This document shows, piece after piece, positions 35,404 to 47,204 of a DNA stretch of 64,000 nucleotides. This stretch comes from Hypoxylon rubiginosum (lineage: Eukaryota; Ascomycota; Sordariomycetes; Xylariales; Hypoxylaceae). The translations under genes were made by a program, and so were the position numbers. Every line of letters begins with the position of its first letter. Within the stretch, counting starts at the first letter, position 1. The stretch is from positions 372,001-436,000 of the forward strand of contig CADCXA010000007.1 of NCBI GenBank assembly GCA_902806565.1, in the 5' to 3' direction. The notes under the pieces are model-generated. The model was given only the letters and a program-made list of their open reading frames with translations, was not told the DNA's origin and did no database searches.

Positions 35404-36756
35404 TGTTTATATTGATGCGCGCAAAGTTGATATTCGATTTGTTATAAAGAATTTCGATGGAAATGGGATGCGGCGAGGAAAATCGATGTCGTTCTTGGAT
35501 CGGAATAAATAGCTAAGTTTGCGCGTCGAGATTGCTTGTCGGTGAAAATTGTTTTTTTTGGATGTTTGTGTTTTGATTCCACAGTCGGACGGCGTCAAAA
35601 AAATCAAGAGGCGCGGTGTCTGAGTTGGGTCGATGGGCAGGCAGGCAGGCTGGCTGGACAAGTGCGGGACTGGGGGATCGGAGCTGTGACTTGGACTTTT
35701 GGACTTGGGACTTGGGACCTGGGACCTGGAAGGCCTGAAAGGGAAAGCTGAGACAGGCTACAGGTGTACATTTTCGTCCCACTGTAGGTACCTACAGGCT
35801 GAGGCTGCTCTGCTGTTGCTTGCCTATCAGCCTATCCGTCCAGGTATCGAATTAGTGTCATGACCGCTATTACCTGTTGGTTAGGCTGCTAGATCAAGCA
35901 TGGGGTCTTGCTTCCAGAAGCCCCCGGCCGAGCTATGATCGCTAGAACTAGACCCCGCCCCATGGCGTTTTACTCCCGCGCAACAGCTAAGACCGCTAAT
36001 CCGTAACTAGTTAGTCTTGTTTTCGCATCGGTAGAATTCCGGCGATAGCTGTGAGCCGCTTTGCCTTGAGGAGACACAGCTGGCTTGATGGGCAGCCAAA
36101 GGGGCTATGATATCAGAGGCTCACTGCTGCAAAATAGAAGGAAAAGGGACGTGTAAGTGTTCTTGGATGACGTACTTACAACAATCTGATGGAAATAAAC
36201 CAAGTATAGGCGAAAAGGCTGACTGGTAAGGCAGTTAATCACCGGGCATGGACCAACAGGTTAATAAGGAGGGATGGCAGCATGACGTTTGACCAAGTGG
36301 TCACGGCAGCATACATACTGCCTAGCAAACGGCCATGGCATCATGAAGATACTCGTCGCAAGAGCAGAAGATCAAGCTGCTAACCATTAGGCGAGGACTA
36401 ATAGTACGCGGAAGAGTTGTAGCGAAATGATGCCATACCAAAGGATAAACTGACATCAAAACCAGAGATTAGATGTGGTCGCTCGAATGGGAATCCGACG
36501 TCAAGGGGCTGAAAACCGAACAACCGAGCCATTGTGGCTTGCATAAACGCCCAGCCACATCTGTCATCTCCATCTCACCCAATGCTACACGACAGATTAT
36601 TAACTAGAGGGCACCCCAGCTCTGGCGTGCCACAATAACCCGAGTTTAGGAGCAGCTTTGGTCATCGGATATATACCCTTAGATTATTAATAAAATATAC
36701 CTTATTTTCATATTTTTATTTCTATTTCTTTAATGCCGCGTTCAGGGGCCGCGCCT

Positions 36757-36810
36757 CCGGATTCTTGCTCCTCGGCTCGCTCCGCGAGCCTCGTTGCAAG
36801 AATCCTCCGG
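36757..36810. repeat. GC-rich nested inverted repeat (hairpin-forming)
   Basis: GGATTCTTGC at 36759-36768 pairs with GCAAGAATCC at 36796-36805. Inside it GGCTCGC at 36774-36780 pairs with GCGAGCC at 36784-36790, leaving a 3-nt loop. The element follows an AT-rich patch and precedes the minisatellite. It might be part of a small non-autonomous element or a structured RNA; neither is shown. Confidence 0.7.
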
Positions 36811-36895
36811 CGCACCCCCCTCTTGCGCATAACCATGTACGTTAATTGGCTGACGTAATTATGCCCCCCTACCGCCTTCCATTTGTGGTTAATCC

Positions 36896-37170
36896 ATGTG
36901 ATATAGATGTGGCTTAACCACGTGGTGCAGATGTGGCTTAACTACGTGGTGCAGATGTACCTTTGTACCTGATGTGGCTTAACCATGTGATGTAGATGTG
37001 GCTCAACCACGTGGTGCAGATGTACCTTTGTACCTGATGTGGCTGCTGAGCCACCTCCACCCCACCACACCCTGCTGCTGACTAAGTGTGGTGCAGATGT
37101 ACCTATGTACCTATGGCTTGACCTCAGCCACACCACCACCCCCGCACCATATGTACCTATGTACCTGCTG
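36896..37170. repeat. degenerate minisatellite
   Basis: Imperfect tandem copies of GATGTGGCTTAACCACGTGG followed by TGCA, interleaved with copies of GATGTACCTTTGTACCT. Copies diverge toward the right end, where CACC-rich sequence takes over. Apparent reading frames on both strands are produced by the repeat. Confidence 0.75.
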
Positions 37171-37385
37171 ACTAAGAAGTGTGGCTGGAGAAAGGCCCCC
37201 CCCACCTCAACTCGGCTGCGCACAAATAACCCTCCTAAACTCGGGCATAGTAACCTTTATCTATCTAATTTGTACGAATTATCTGACAACGTTATCAAGA
37301 CAACTTTCCCTTTCCTACCTTATGTAGCTATTCATATCATTTACCTTTTCTCCTTCTTTATCGAACACTATTTATGATGTATATC

Positions 37386-38721
37386 TCATTTATGTAAAGC
37401 AAGTCCTAAAATTATCCAACTGATGATTTGGAATAACGACAGCCAAGACCCAGCAGAAGCGACAACATCCTGAGAGCTCTCATTGGTATGTAAATAAACC
37501 ACAAACATCTTCGACGATTCGGCAACGTACCGCCCAGCTCATGGCATAACTCCGAGTAGAGACTTGCCGCTCGAAAGTTGGAAACTGAAGCCACAAAGAT
37601 ATGAAACACGGCTCCGTCGCCGGATCCGTATCGGACCCGATATCACAGAGCCGATCCATCGCCGGCACGGTCGAGAAAGACAGGTCGTAATCGTAAGCCG
37701 GCGGCTTCCCGCGCGCCTGTCTGTAGTTCAACTCCAGATTGATTGCGACCATTCCGTTCGCATTGACAAGAGTGAGGCGCGTGTAGTCGTTCTCTAATGC
37801 CTCTTTGAGCGTGAGCGTGGGGTCGTATACCGCGATCCAGAGGCTCGGCGATAGGAGACGTGAGGAATCGTCGATGGTCTTGCTAGAATCGGCTAGTATC
37901 CATTAGCATACATATGACCATCTAGGTACCTAGAGGACGACAGCGCGAGTGTCATACACCAGAGAAATGCTTGTGCCAGCATTAGTGTCGTCGAGACTGT
38001 GCATAAGAGGGCCTCTGAAGAAACCAATGTCAACGTCCGATACTTGGTCCCTTGCCAAGTATAGTTCCCGACGCTGTCTCCCCTGCGATCATTGCAGCGA
38101 CATGGTAAGCTTTGTGATTCACTCAGTCCACAGTTCGGTGCTTCCTCTTCAACCCATCCGACGAAGCACTTCGGCTTAGCTCGAGAGACGTCCAAGGACC
38201 CCTGCGAAGTCCAGTCGTCACGTTGAAAGAGGGTAATCGAAGGAAAATACGCGTGGTCTTATGGTCAACGCCATATAAGTTATATCTCCGTTGGTGAGTA
38301 CGAGAGTCGGCGACAGACATACCACGGTGTCTTTCTCGAATGTGGTGACATCTTGGTTCAGGCTAGGGTATCAGACATACCGGTACAACAGCGGTACCGC
38401 AAGAAGTGTGATAATCGAAGCCGTGACGGTGTTTCCGAGATTTTTAGCATACACTGGTAGGACGACCAGGCCTTTAGCATAGGCTCTTCGACGTTTCAAC
38501 CAGCCCGCGAAGTAAAGGAACGCAACAGCGATGGCCAATATGCTCAAGACGAAGATTAGGACATTCGGCTCGGTTTTATGTACGGCGAACACGGTACCAA
38601 GAAGCAGTGAAAGTACGGAGCTAATCAAGGCGAGGGCTAATGTTCGCGTTGAAGGCAGACCGTAATCCCCGGTGCCTACGAGGCTGAGGAGGAAACAACA
38701 CCAGTTTCTATAAGCCCCCAT
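37386..38721 (-). CDS. uncharacterised multi-pass membrane protein with Cys-containing extracellular domain
   Basis: Predicted 386-aa protein with three to four N-terminal transmembrane helices (ALALISSVLSLLLGTVFAV, VLIFVLSILAIAVAFLYFAG, ASIITLLAVPLLY). A domain with KCFVGW, APNCGL, CRCND and NYTW follows, and a final helix (SWLSLFQIISWIILGLAL) ends the protein. Proposed exons: 38721-38381, 38362-38251, 38201-37930, 37882-37531, 37469-37386. Introns of 49, 47 and 61 nt have acceptable signals. The first interruption (38380-38363) is only 18 nt and in frame with a TGA, so it is either an extraordinarily short intron or a mutation. I recognise the layout as a conserved fungal type without a name; no function is claimed. 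Codon structure favours a real or very recently lost gene. Confidence 0.6.
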
Positions 38722-39128
38722 AGGTCTACTTGGCCGTATTGTGGCAGTCTAATAAATGGACTTCATGGTCAGATTCTTCCTGTATTCGACTATAGAACTC
38801 AACTGCATCATCTTATTAGTGTCTACCCCTGGAAGCTGAACGGGAATTGGGCCTAAGTTGCATTGTCAATTGGCTACTCTTCGCCGCCGATTCTAGAAAC
38901 CTTCAGCCCTACCTACCCCCAGCATTCCCACCGGCAAATCCGACAGAGGCTTCCCCTTAATTAGCCCGCCCTTGTAATAAATTTTCGAATCGGCAGTCGT
39001 AGCGAAACCGTAGCTTGCGGGTTTATATTTCGACCTCGCACCTGCCAAAGCTTGGTCAACTTGGACGCCCCGTTTTACTATCACTTAGTAACGACCAGCA
39101 CATCTCTTCTCATTATCACAATTTCATA
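38722..39128. other. intergenic stretch before polypyrimidine tract
   Basis: About 400 bp upstream of the minus-strand membrane-protein gene. It presumably includes that gene's promoter. No other feature is seen. Confidence 0.45.
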
Positions 39129-39350
39129 GGTAATCTCTCTTCCTCCTTTTCTTTTTCTCTTTCTTCTTCCTTTTTTCTTCTTTTTTTCTTCTTCTTCTGC
39201 TTTTCTTTTTCTCCTCCTTTTCTTCCTTTTTCTTTTTCTCCTTCTTTTCCTCCTTCTTCTTTTCCTCCCTTTCTTCCTTCTCCTCCCTCTCCTCCTTTTC
39301 TTCCTTTTTCTCCTTTTCCCCCTCCCCCTCCCTATCCTACTTATCTCTGC
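39129..39350 (+). repeat. long polypyrimidine (CTT/CCT-rich) tract
   Basis: About 200 bp of almost pure C+T on the plus strand, made of TTC, TTTC and TCCT units. It gives a false Ser/Phe/Pro frame. It lies directly in front of a decayed CFEM-like coding fragment, where a signal-peptide exon would be expected. Such tracts can form triplex (H-) DNA. Confidence 0.85.
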
Positions 39351-39360
39351 TGCAGCCTAA

Positions 39361-39640
39361 CGCCTCTTCATCAACAAGGTGCCAGCCTACGCCTCGCTCC
39401 CCCGCTGCGCCGAGGTCCCGCTGAGCTTCATCGTCCGAGACATGGCTTCCAGGTGCGCCAACAGGAGGCAGGACGACGTCCCACTCATGCTTCTGCACGG
39501 ACAGCTCGTCCAAGATAGGCAGCGTCATCAGCACGCGCCGGGCCTGCTAGAGGTGCCGCTACCGAGGCGGTTGACGTCTTTGCTTCGTACTGCGGCCTCG
39601 GGAGTGCTGGCAAATTCGGTGAGTAAAGGTGTTCCGCTGG
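39361..39640 (+). pseudogene. frameshifted relic of a CFEM-like eight-cysteine secreted protein
   Basis: GC-rich island whose three plus-strand frames successively encode parts of one family. One frame reads VPAYASLPRCAEVPLSFIV then RDMASRC. The next frame reads SHSCFCTDSSSKIG then SVIST. A third reads TEAVDVFASYCGLG. The order and spacing of Cys residues match fungal CFEM-type extracellular domains (GPI or membrane proteins, some haem-binding or effectors). No intron signals lie between the frame changes, which fall inside the domain, and there is no in-frame start or signal peptide. It is therefore interpreted as a pseudogene, with medium confidence because no search could be run. Confidence 0.5.
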
Positions 39641-42600
39641 CAAGAGATATTAGGTTATGTTGTTTGGAAGAGCTTTGCTGAATATAGGTATCTGGATGTT
39701 TAGTAGGCGAGGAATTTCTTGAGGCTCCATATCGAGTTTGTAGTTGTACAGTTCTCTTGTAATATAACGGGATTGTCAAATTCGATGTCACTGGTCCTGA
39801 AGTACTTGATTTAAGTAGGTAGTTAGTTACCAGGAGAGATAGTTTACTTCTTAGAGTAGTCGATTCATGTTAATCTTTGAGAAAGCATAGGTATCTTTGC
39901 TTGGAAAGCTTGACCCCGCTACCTAACATATAGATAGGTACCTTCACAAGACGACCGGTGTTTCTTTATATTTTTCGTGGGCTCTATTAACACGATACTC
40001 CAAGTTCGGCCTAGCAGCCCCAATCCCTAATCCTGCTCTCCCCTTCTAGCATTTATTTCTCCCATAATTCCTTCCTAGCGGAGGGTCGACCAGCAATGGC
40101 CTCCCTGGAGGGGTGCCCTCACCTAGGCCAAAGAAAGGGGCTCGAACACTGAACGCAGCGATTCTCAATGGAATGGTGGTATATACAGATTCTAGCATAT
40201 ATCAATCTTTCTTGGTGATTAAATGATTAGAATTATGGCCAGATATCTGTTTAGAATCGATGAGTATTAGTGCCGCATGTTCGATTTCGCAAAGTACAGT
40301 CTCCAACCATACGACAATGGTCTACTCAGGGCGTTGGGGCAGATCATGTAATTGGGTGCGGCAACTTTATACGGCTCTGTTGGAATTGGATGCAAGGCCT
40401 TGGCTAATGTGAGATGACAGTCTCATCGTCTCTGGGACTAATAGTAGTACTCCTGACAACTAACTTGTATAATAACTACAATACCTAATACCTAAGCACT
40501 TTCCCTTCTGTTACGATAAGCTTTCTAGATGGCTATGGCAACAAGCATTTGGTGTCTCACGAAAACCTCGCAGATTGCCTACATCCCCCCTAGGTATAAG
40601 CTACATTGTTTAGATAAGCGTACCGCATCGAGTTGTTCTGCAGGTCGCGGATGCTTGCTGCAAGAAGCCTATCTAGATCCTGCAACGTCTGTCTATCTAC
40701 TAAAATAGCTCGCTTTTAAGCCACCAAGTAATACAGTATCAAGGAAGCATACATGCAGCCTGAAGAAAAGAAAAAAAAAAACCGCAAACATAATGTTTTC
40801 TTGCCAGTCGTTGGATGGCTGCCAGGAAACATGCCTACCTAGATACATATAGGTGCGTACTAGCGAATCCTTGTTCTACGCGAGCCTTTGCCTCTCGGTA
40901 CTGCAACAGACCATTTTGGTTGCTCGAGGCCTTTAAACCTATCGACGTATGATTGAATAGTCTAAGTTCTCGACCTCATTATATTCGTACCATGGAATCG
41001 TAGAATCGTGGAGCAGCAGTTCCCCCTTCGCGTATATTCGCTGCTGGGGGCTTATTTGTTTGCCCTGTGGAGGTATTTGTGAATGTTCGTGGTAGAAATC
41101 TAGGAACAGTTTGCTGTTGCGCTGCTGGGACGTACGCTCTCATTTCCTAGGTGGTTCGTGCGGCGACTCGGTGGGTAAGTCGAGGGAATTCTTAAGTTTG
41201 GTGGCAAGCCATGTCGCAAGTATGCGAAGCTTCGATTCGGCTGACTGTGTACCTATACGGGACGTGCAATTCGGAAGTCAGCGATCCCTTGAGGTCGATA
41301 TAGGCATTGTTGCATAGGGGTTGAATTATTGGGAACGGGAGGTCTCAATACGTCGTGAGGCGATCGCTTCATGGAAGCTATGGATAGTATTTAGTCCCAG
41401 CGTAAAGCTTGTCATCCGCAGTTACGCGTATTTATTTTATCAAATTTTCTGATTAGTATTATTAGTGAATGGATTTATAATGCTATCTGACGCTAGTCAC
41501 CGTTGCCACGAGGTAAGAGGGATCTGACATCACCCATGGCCTATATATTCTCCTATCAGCTGGTACCTGGGTGGTGATCAGTGTCACTGAAAAGGGTGGC
41601 TTAGCATATTCCTGTGAGATCGATCCGGGGTTATGGCGGAAACAAGCGAATGGTGAGACGGACGCAGTATCTAGGACTTCGGTAACCGGCATGCAGTCTC
41701 CAGACTTGTCACGGGCGCCTGCATTGCGGCACGCCTGCTGCCCCTTGCGCGTCTACGTAGAAGCCGCTCAAACGGACCGTTGAAGGTGACAACTCGGGTG
41801 GGAGGATATGCGAGACCGATGATGGCGAAGGTAGGTAGCGGGTACCAAACATTGTGACATCGAGATGTATTCATAACAATAGTCTAACGTTCTAGATCAT
41901 GATAATGAAGTTCCAAAGTCGGCAACAGTATGGTATTCACATGTTGATATGGTGACACAGTTGATTTACCCCAGCGGAGCAACCCGTCCCCCCTTTTGGA
42001 CTTGAGAAAATCTGATCTGATATTCCTGCTTCATACGAGAAAAGGGGGTCTCAGCTTGAGAGACCGCTGACCAACCACGAGCACTAGCGATGTTCTGAGA
42101 TGATATATTGCCTTGGCAAGAACCCTTTTTTATAAATTTACTCTGAACGTGTGCCTCTATCTTGACGCTCGCGTTTCGCTCATCCGGGCGAGTTCGGTCC
42201 GAGGTGAGGACGCTGGAAGTAAACCATGCAGCGTGACAAGCTGGGATTTCTCTGGGCGATGGCGATGTTCCAGTCTTGAACATTTATGAATGTAGGTAGC
42301 TTATGCAGTCCGTTTCTTCGCCTCATACATATCGAGAAGCTCGTTACCTAGAAGCGAGATGAGAGAAGGTCGAGAAGCGCGGGGGCTTGCCGATTGGATC
42401 AGTGATTCAGACGTCTCGGCCACTCAGACAACACTGCCAGCTCCCGAGACAAAAAGCTTGGTGTCTTCACCCCACTGGGAGTAGGTCGCCTAAGAAATGT
42501 CACTGCCGAGGAAATATCACAATTAAAGTTGATAGCATCCTAACCATGCGTGGTATCCTTGCTGGCGCTGTCGTGTTGATAGCTAGGGTCTATATGTTGA

Positions 42601-45200
42601 ACTGCATCTCTGTTGGCACCTAATTATCATTATCATTTAGCAGTCCCACTGCTCAGCGTGTCCAGGGGTGGCCCGGCAAAGCCATTCAACTGTGCAAGTT
42701 GACCAGACCAACATGACATGTGGTGGCTACGCGTTGAAGGCGAAAAAGACCTTAATCGATATGGTGGACTTTTGACTCGATGACGAGCATTTCACCTCGA
42801 GTCTTGGATCGGGTAGTCGAGTGTCTTTGCGATAATTCCCCTTCTACGCAGTTGTAAAATTGTCTCAGCTGTCTAATCTTCCGTAGGACAAACGGAATAG
42901 GATAGACGGAGCCAAGGCGGAGTTGTTGATCGGTCGTTGGGGGGTGGGCATGGATGCTTCCACCTCGTGGCTAGCCTTACTAACCTAGGTAGCAGCCGGG
43001 AACTCATATTGGAGAATGTCGTGTCATTAGCAAACCTGGCGACTTTGATAGGAATAGGACGTCATCGATGTGACACTGGAAAGGGACGAAAGGGACTAGA
43101 TTGTAACGATGGGGTGAGAAAGGAAATAACGTAGACCTGGTAAAGGAGAAAAGCTACGTAATGTACGAATCTACTGATGGACGAAGATGAGTTCCAGAAT
43201 ATGCCAAGATTCTGAGACCCATGGACGGCTGCCTCGATTTTCTCAAAACAAAACTCTGGACGACCTCTGATTTGCTGGTTGCCCCTTGAATGATTTTCGA
43301 ACCCTTAGGGGTTTGACCGGGTACGTTGGGACCATTTTGCGATCTGATCTTAAGAACTGGACCCTTGGAACTGGGTACCGACGCACAGACGGGTTGGTTG
43401 ACAGGCTGAAAGATTGATAGGCTGAGGGAATTCCGTGGATTTGGAAATCTGTATAACACCGTACCGGACGAACGGCATCTTGAAGTTGTTGCCTTTGCAA
43501 TGGTTCTCTCGCGAGCAGGATAACGAGAGGAAGTAAGTCGTCTATTTGAGAATGAGAAGACAACCAAGTCCTGCGGCTCAGCATCTGAGGTTGGGTTGGG
43601 TATCGATCTTGCGTTAGGTTGGACCGAAATGATGGACATGCCTGGGCCAATTGTACGATGGCATGTACATTAGATTAAAGAACTCGCAGCCACGGTGACA
43701 TTCGCTGCATGTTGCGCTTCAACGCTTTAACGCGTTAGGGAGGTACCTAGATTAGCGGGTCTACAAATGCAAAGCGCTCGTGATCTACACGAAATAGGTG
43801 CATTGGCTGATTGGGTACATATCGTTACTCGGGTATGGCACTAGAAACTGTCAGGTTTATCATTTGCCGGACCTAACATTCCAAAGCTCGGGTTGTTACA
43901 CTGATCGGATCCGATTGGCGTTTCTCGAACCATTCTACACTAACTTAGCAGGCTAGAGAAACCTGGGGGATTCTTCAAGATAGCCGGCAGGACCGGTACT
44001 TGGAAGCAGGCCTGCTTGGAAGAAAGGAGGTTCGTGATGGATTATGATCCCTGGGAAACCTGATATGGCTGATATGTAGCACGTAAGTGAAGATAACAAA
44101 GATAACACTCCAGCGTGAGTCTCGTAGAGGGACAGATATGGTCCAGGGGAGGTCACGATACGTGTGACACGGGGCTCGAATAAAGGAGAGTTATGGGCGT
44201 ATCTTGGTTTACCATCCCTGCGACGAGACCACCAGAATCGTCTATTGCTCATCTGGTCGACTGTTTGGGGTCTGTATGATCGAAACGCTATGCATGCATG
44301 TTTCACATCTTAGTGATGCTATATGTATGTAGGTACGCATGTATGTAAGAGGAGGCAGGTAAGGTATGTAGCATGGCCACCATAGGTTACAGCAAAAGCT
44401 CCACAGCAACCCTTTCGCCAAGAGAGTATGGGCTCTGGGGTTAATAGTTGACTCAGGTCGTCTAGACCAAGGTGATTGGCGATGGCTGTCACATCGGTTT
44501 TCCCCAGTCGGCATATTCGATTTGACACTGACGATCATGGTTCTGTAGAAAAAAAGAAAAGAGAGAAAAAAAAGTAGCAGAATTTCGTGTTCGATGTTTC
44601 GTACGGATGCTACATGAAGTGCGTGTCGGATGGTAGGAGAGGTCACTTGACGTTGCGCTGAAAAGCGGAGAGCAGTTGAGGAAGAGGGTGTGATGCGAAT
44701 GCTCACGAGGTTTCCGATGAGATGGTTGGTAGCCTTGTCCCGTGACATATCTTATAGTAACCGTTGAACGAGTACTCTCGAGCTGGCCGAACTGTACGAT
44801 CTACGTTCCATGTTATAGGCTGCGATGTGAGGTACGAAGTAGGTAGAGAAACAGGAACAAGAAGTGATGGGTGATGCGTGATAGATGATCTGTAAATCTG
44901 TAAATATACACAGGTATATGTGGGGGATACTGCATTGACGTATTGTACGCCTTTAATATCAAATTTCGAATGCTTTTAGACTCTTTTGGATATAGTCGTC
45001 GTCGGTCATTGACGTCTGTCTTTGGACTCTTGGATCTCTTGGATATACTGCTGACTGCTCAATAGTCTTTGGGTTTTAGTATTTGGATAGGAGAACTTAG
45101 CTGGTTGCCCTGTGCACCGTAACCATATTTTGTGACGCTCATCTGCCTAATACCTACCGGGGTGGTTGTAAGTTTAGATATTATGTACAGCGGGTATAAC
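39641..45200. other. 5.5-kb gene-poor region
   Basis: No gene is supported on either strand. Reading frames of 60-170 codons occur (41966-42283, 43154-43650, 44242-44748, all minus) but they overlap in alternative frames and show no domain, signal peptide or splice-linked extension. Short runs of A occur (near 40770 and 44550). It may hold distal regulation for the Pin4-like gene, unannotated non-coding RNA or old degenerated repeats. Confidence 0.5.
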
Positions 45201-47204
45201 TCTATCAATGCGCCACACTGTGTCCTCCGACAGGGTTAAGGGGTTCAAGGGTCCTAAAAGTTGGCCTCCCTGCTCCCTGGCAAGGCCTGGCCCTAAAAGA
45301 ATAGGCCAATCAACGATCCGTGCACAGTGCAGATTTAATCTAACTCTTGCCAGCCTGGGCCGTTACATACACCATTGCGACTATTGTAATTGCCCATTTG
45401 CCCCAGTTCAATATTGCTGTACCTCCTTATCACCACAGCACCAATTATTTTTTTTCTCTATTGTTTTTGTTACAGTTATCCTCCGTCGTTTCTCATCTAC
45501 CATTCTCGAACCCACGAATTTCGAATCCACTACCTAACCCAAATCAAGACCCCCTCTCTCCCACCCTACACCCCCTGGAAAGAATTCCAAGTGCCAAGTT
45601 TCTATACTTGCTCTCGAAGAAAAATCTCAGTTCGACATAGGGATTTTCTATCTTCTCGAAATTCTACGATACTACCTACTTAATAACATATCACAATATC
45701 TATCTGATGCTTCTCCTCATTTCTGAAGCCATATCCTCATAATCTCTTCTCTCTTCCTCTTCCCTTCTTCTTTCTCCTCTCTCCTGGCTCTTGCAGCATT
45801 CACTTTGCGGCCTTCTCCGAGTTACGCCTATTAGATTTTTGGATCTATTAGGTACTTAATTCTCCTCACTCTCTACGCGGTCGCTGATTGGCTCTCTCGT
45901 CTTCGCCCTGTGTCTCGCGCTGTAGCACCAAGACTTCTACAACAGGTTCAGGTTCAGGGCTCAGCGCACCCATTGGATTCGAGTGGTTAGGGCTTCTGCT
46001 CCGCTCCGCCTGCTGACCACTTGTGAACTCCTGGCTGTAGGACGCTGGTCCATACGGGTCCTGATAGGAGGCCAATTACCCAATCTTACCTTTCACTCAC
46101 TCAATTTCTGCCGAAGCCTCAAGCTACTTGTTACTACCTACCACCTATCCCAACCAGCATAGCGAGAGGCTCCCCGGTTTGACCCATCACCACCTTACGT
46201 ATTGTTTATACCCTTGCCAACTGCCCCCCCTTCTGCCCCCTACGACCTTACCTGAGCAGTTGGCTTATTGGACCCAAACGTTTCGCGCGTCGCGTACGAA
46301 CACAGCCTCCATTTCTCCCTACCAGTCCAACCAGTCACCACGAAACTTCCATCAAGTACCTTTAGCTAGTTTGCTCGAAGGACCCTTTAGCTTTTTCTCC
46401 GACGAAGTTTAGTGGACGCCGAACGAAATCTGAGTTTCGGAGGGTTCTGTCAGTTTAGACCCAGCAATCAGGTAAGCCTTTTTCGATTTATCTTATTTTG
46501 GATGGGAATGGGAGAAAGAAAAAAAAAAAGAATAAAGTCAAAGAAAAGAAAATCCTAACTTAACCTAGGTTGGGGGGTCCCTGCGGTCGAGCCCGCAATT
46601 CTACGCCGCCTTTTTTTTTCTCTCCTTCCACGGCCCTCTCTTGCTGCAGGCCAAATTTTTCTCCACCGCATTCCTTCTCTGATCAGGTTCAAGTTCCCCT
46701 TTCCAGAGGTTTAGGACCTATCATATATACCTCGACCCTTGGAAGATCTGGCGACCTTTTCCCTTGGTACACGAGTAGTCTTACTATTTGATATTTCCAG
46801 TCCGTGACGGGCGTGCTACCCGACCTTTAATCCTCTCGGCTTCCTGCATCCTACTGCGCAAGCCAATCCTGCCTGACTTCTCGGCCAACCAGCGGTCATC
46901 GCTATCGCCAGTGCTGTCTCATCGACCGACTCTGCCTATTTGCCTATCTACCTGTCCACCTAACCCACCTTACCCCCTTTACGTACGAGTGCTGCTCGCC
47001 TCCGTATAATACTAGAGCTCTTCCCGACGACGCTTTGTCTTCTGCTCAATCTTCCGCAGACGGTAAAAGGTAGCGCGGTCTTGTGCTCTGACGCAGACGT
47101 CGCCTTGACGTTTCCGCTCATCTATATAAGCATAGAAAGGGAGCTGCAGTCTGCTGGCTCCCCACAGCAGCTGCAACACTCTTCGAAATAGCAGTGTGGT
47201 AGCC
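45200..47204 (+). promoter_or_regulatory. long CT-rich upstream/leader region of the Pin4-like gene
   Basis: About 2 kb of C+T-biased plus strand with many short upstream reading frames, continuing to the ATG at 47205. Candidate leader-intron donors exist (GTAAGC near 46471) but transcript structure cannot be fixed. Long, intron-containing leaders are common for regulatory RNA-binding protein genes in filamentous fungi. Confidence 0.4.

Larger units (their letters stand above)
35404..37385. other. intergenic stretch with repeats
   Basis: About 2 kb without a gene. Near 35640-35735 there are short G-rich tandem motifs (GGCAGGCAGGC, GGGACCTGG-type). An AT-rich patch at about 36670-36735 precedes the hairpin and minisatellite listed separately. 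Confidence 0.55.

Noticed and set aside
36942..37377. Frames on both strands over the minisatellite
   Set aside because: Created by the tandem repeat; no start context, domain or splice support.
39015..39518. 167-codon frame running through the polypyrimidine tract
   Set aside because: Ser/Phe/Pro run is a direct product of the CTT/CCT repeat; only the GC-rich end resembles protein, and that is frameshifted.
43154..43650. Two overlapping minus-strand frames of 135 and 161 codons
   Set aside because: Different frames over the same DNA with no domain or signal peptide; neither has supporting introns.
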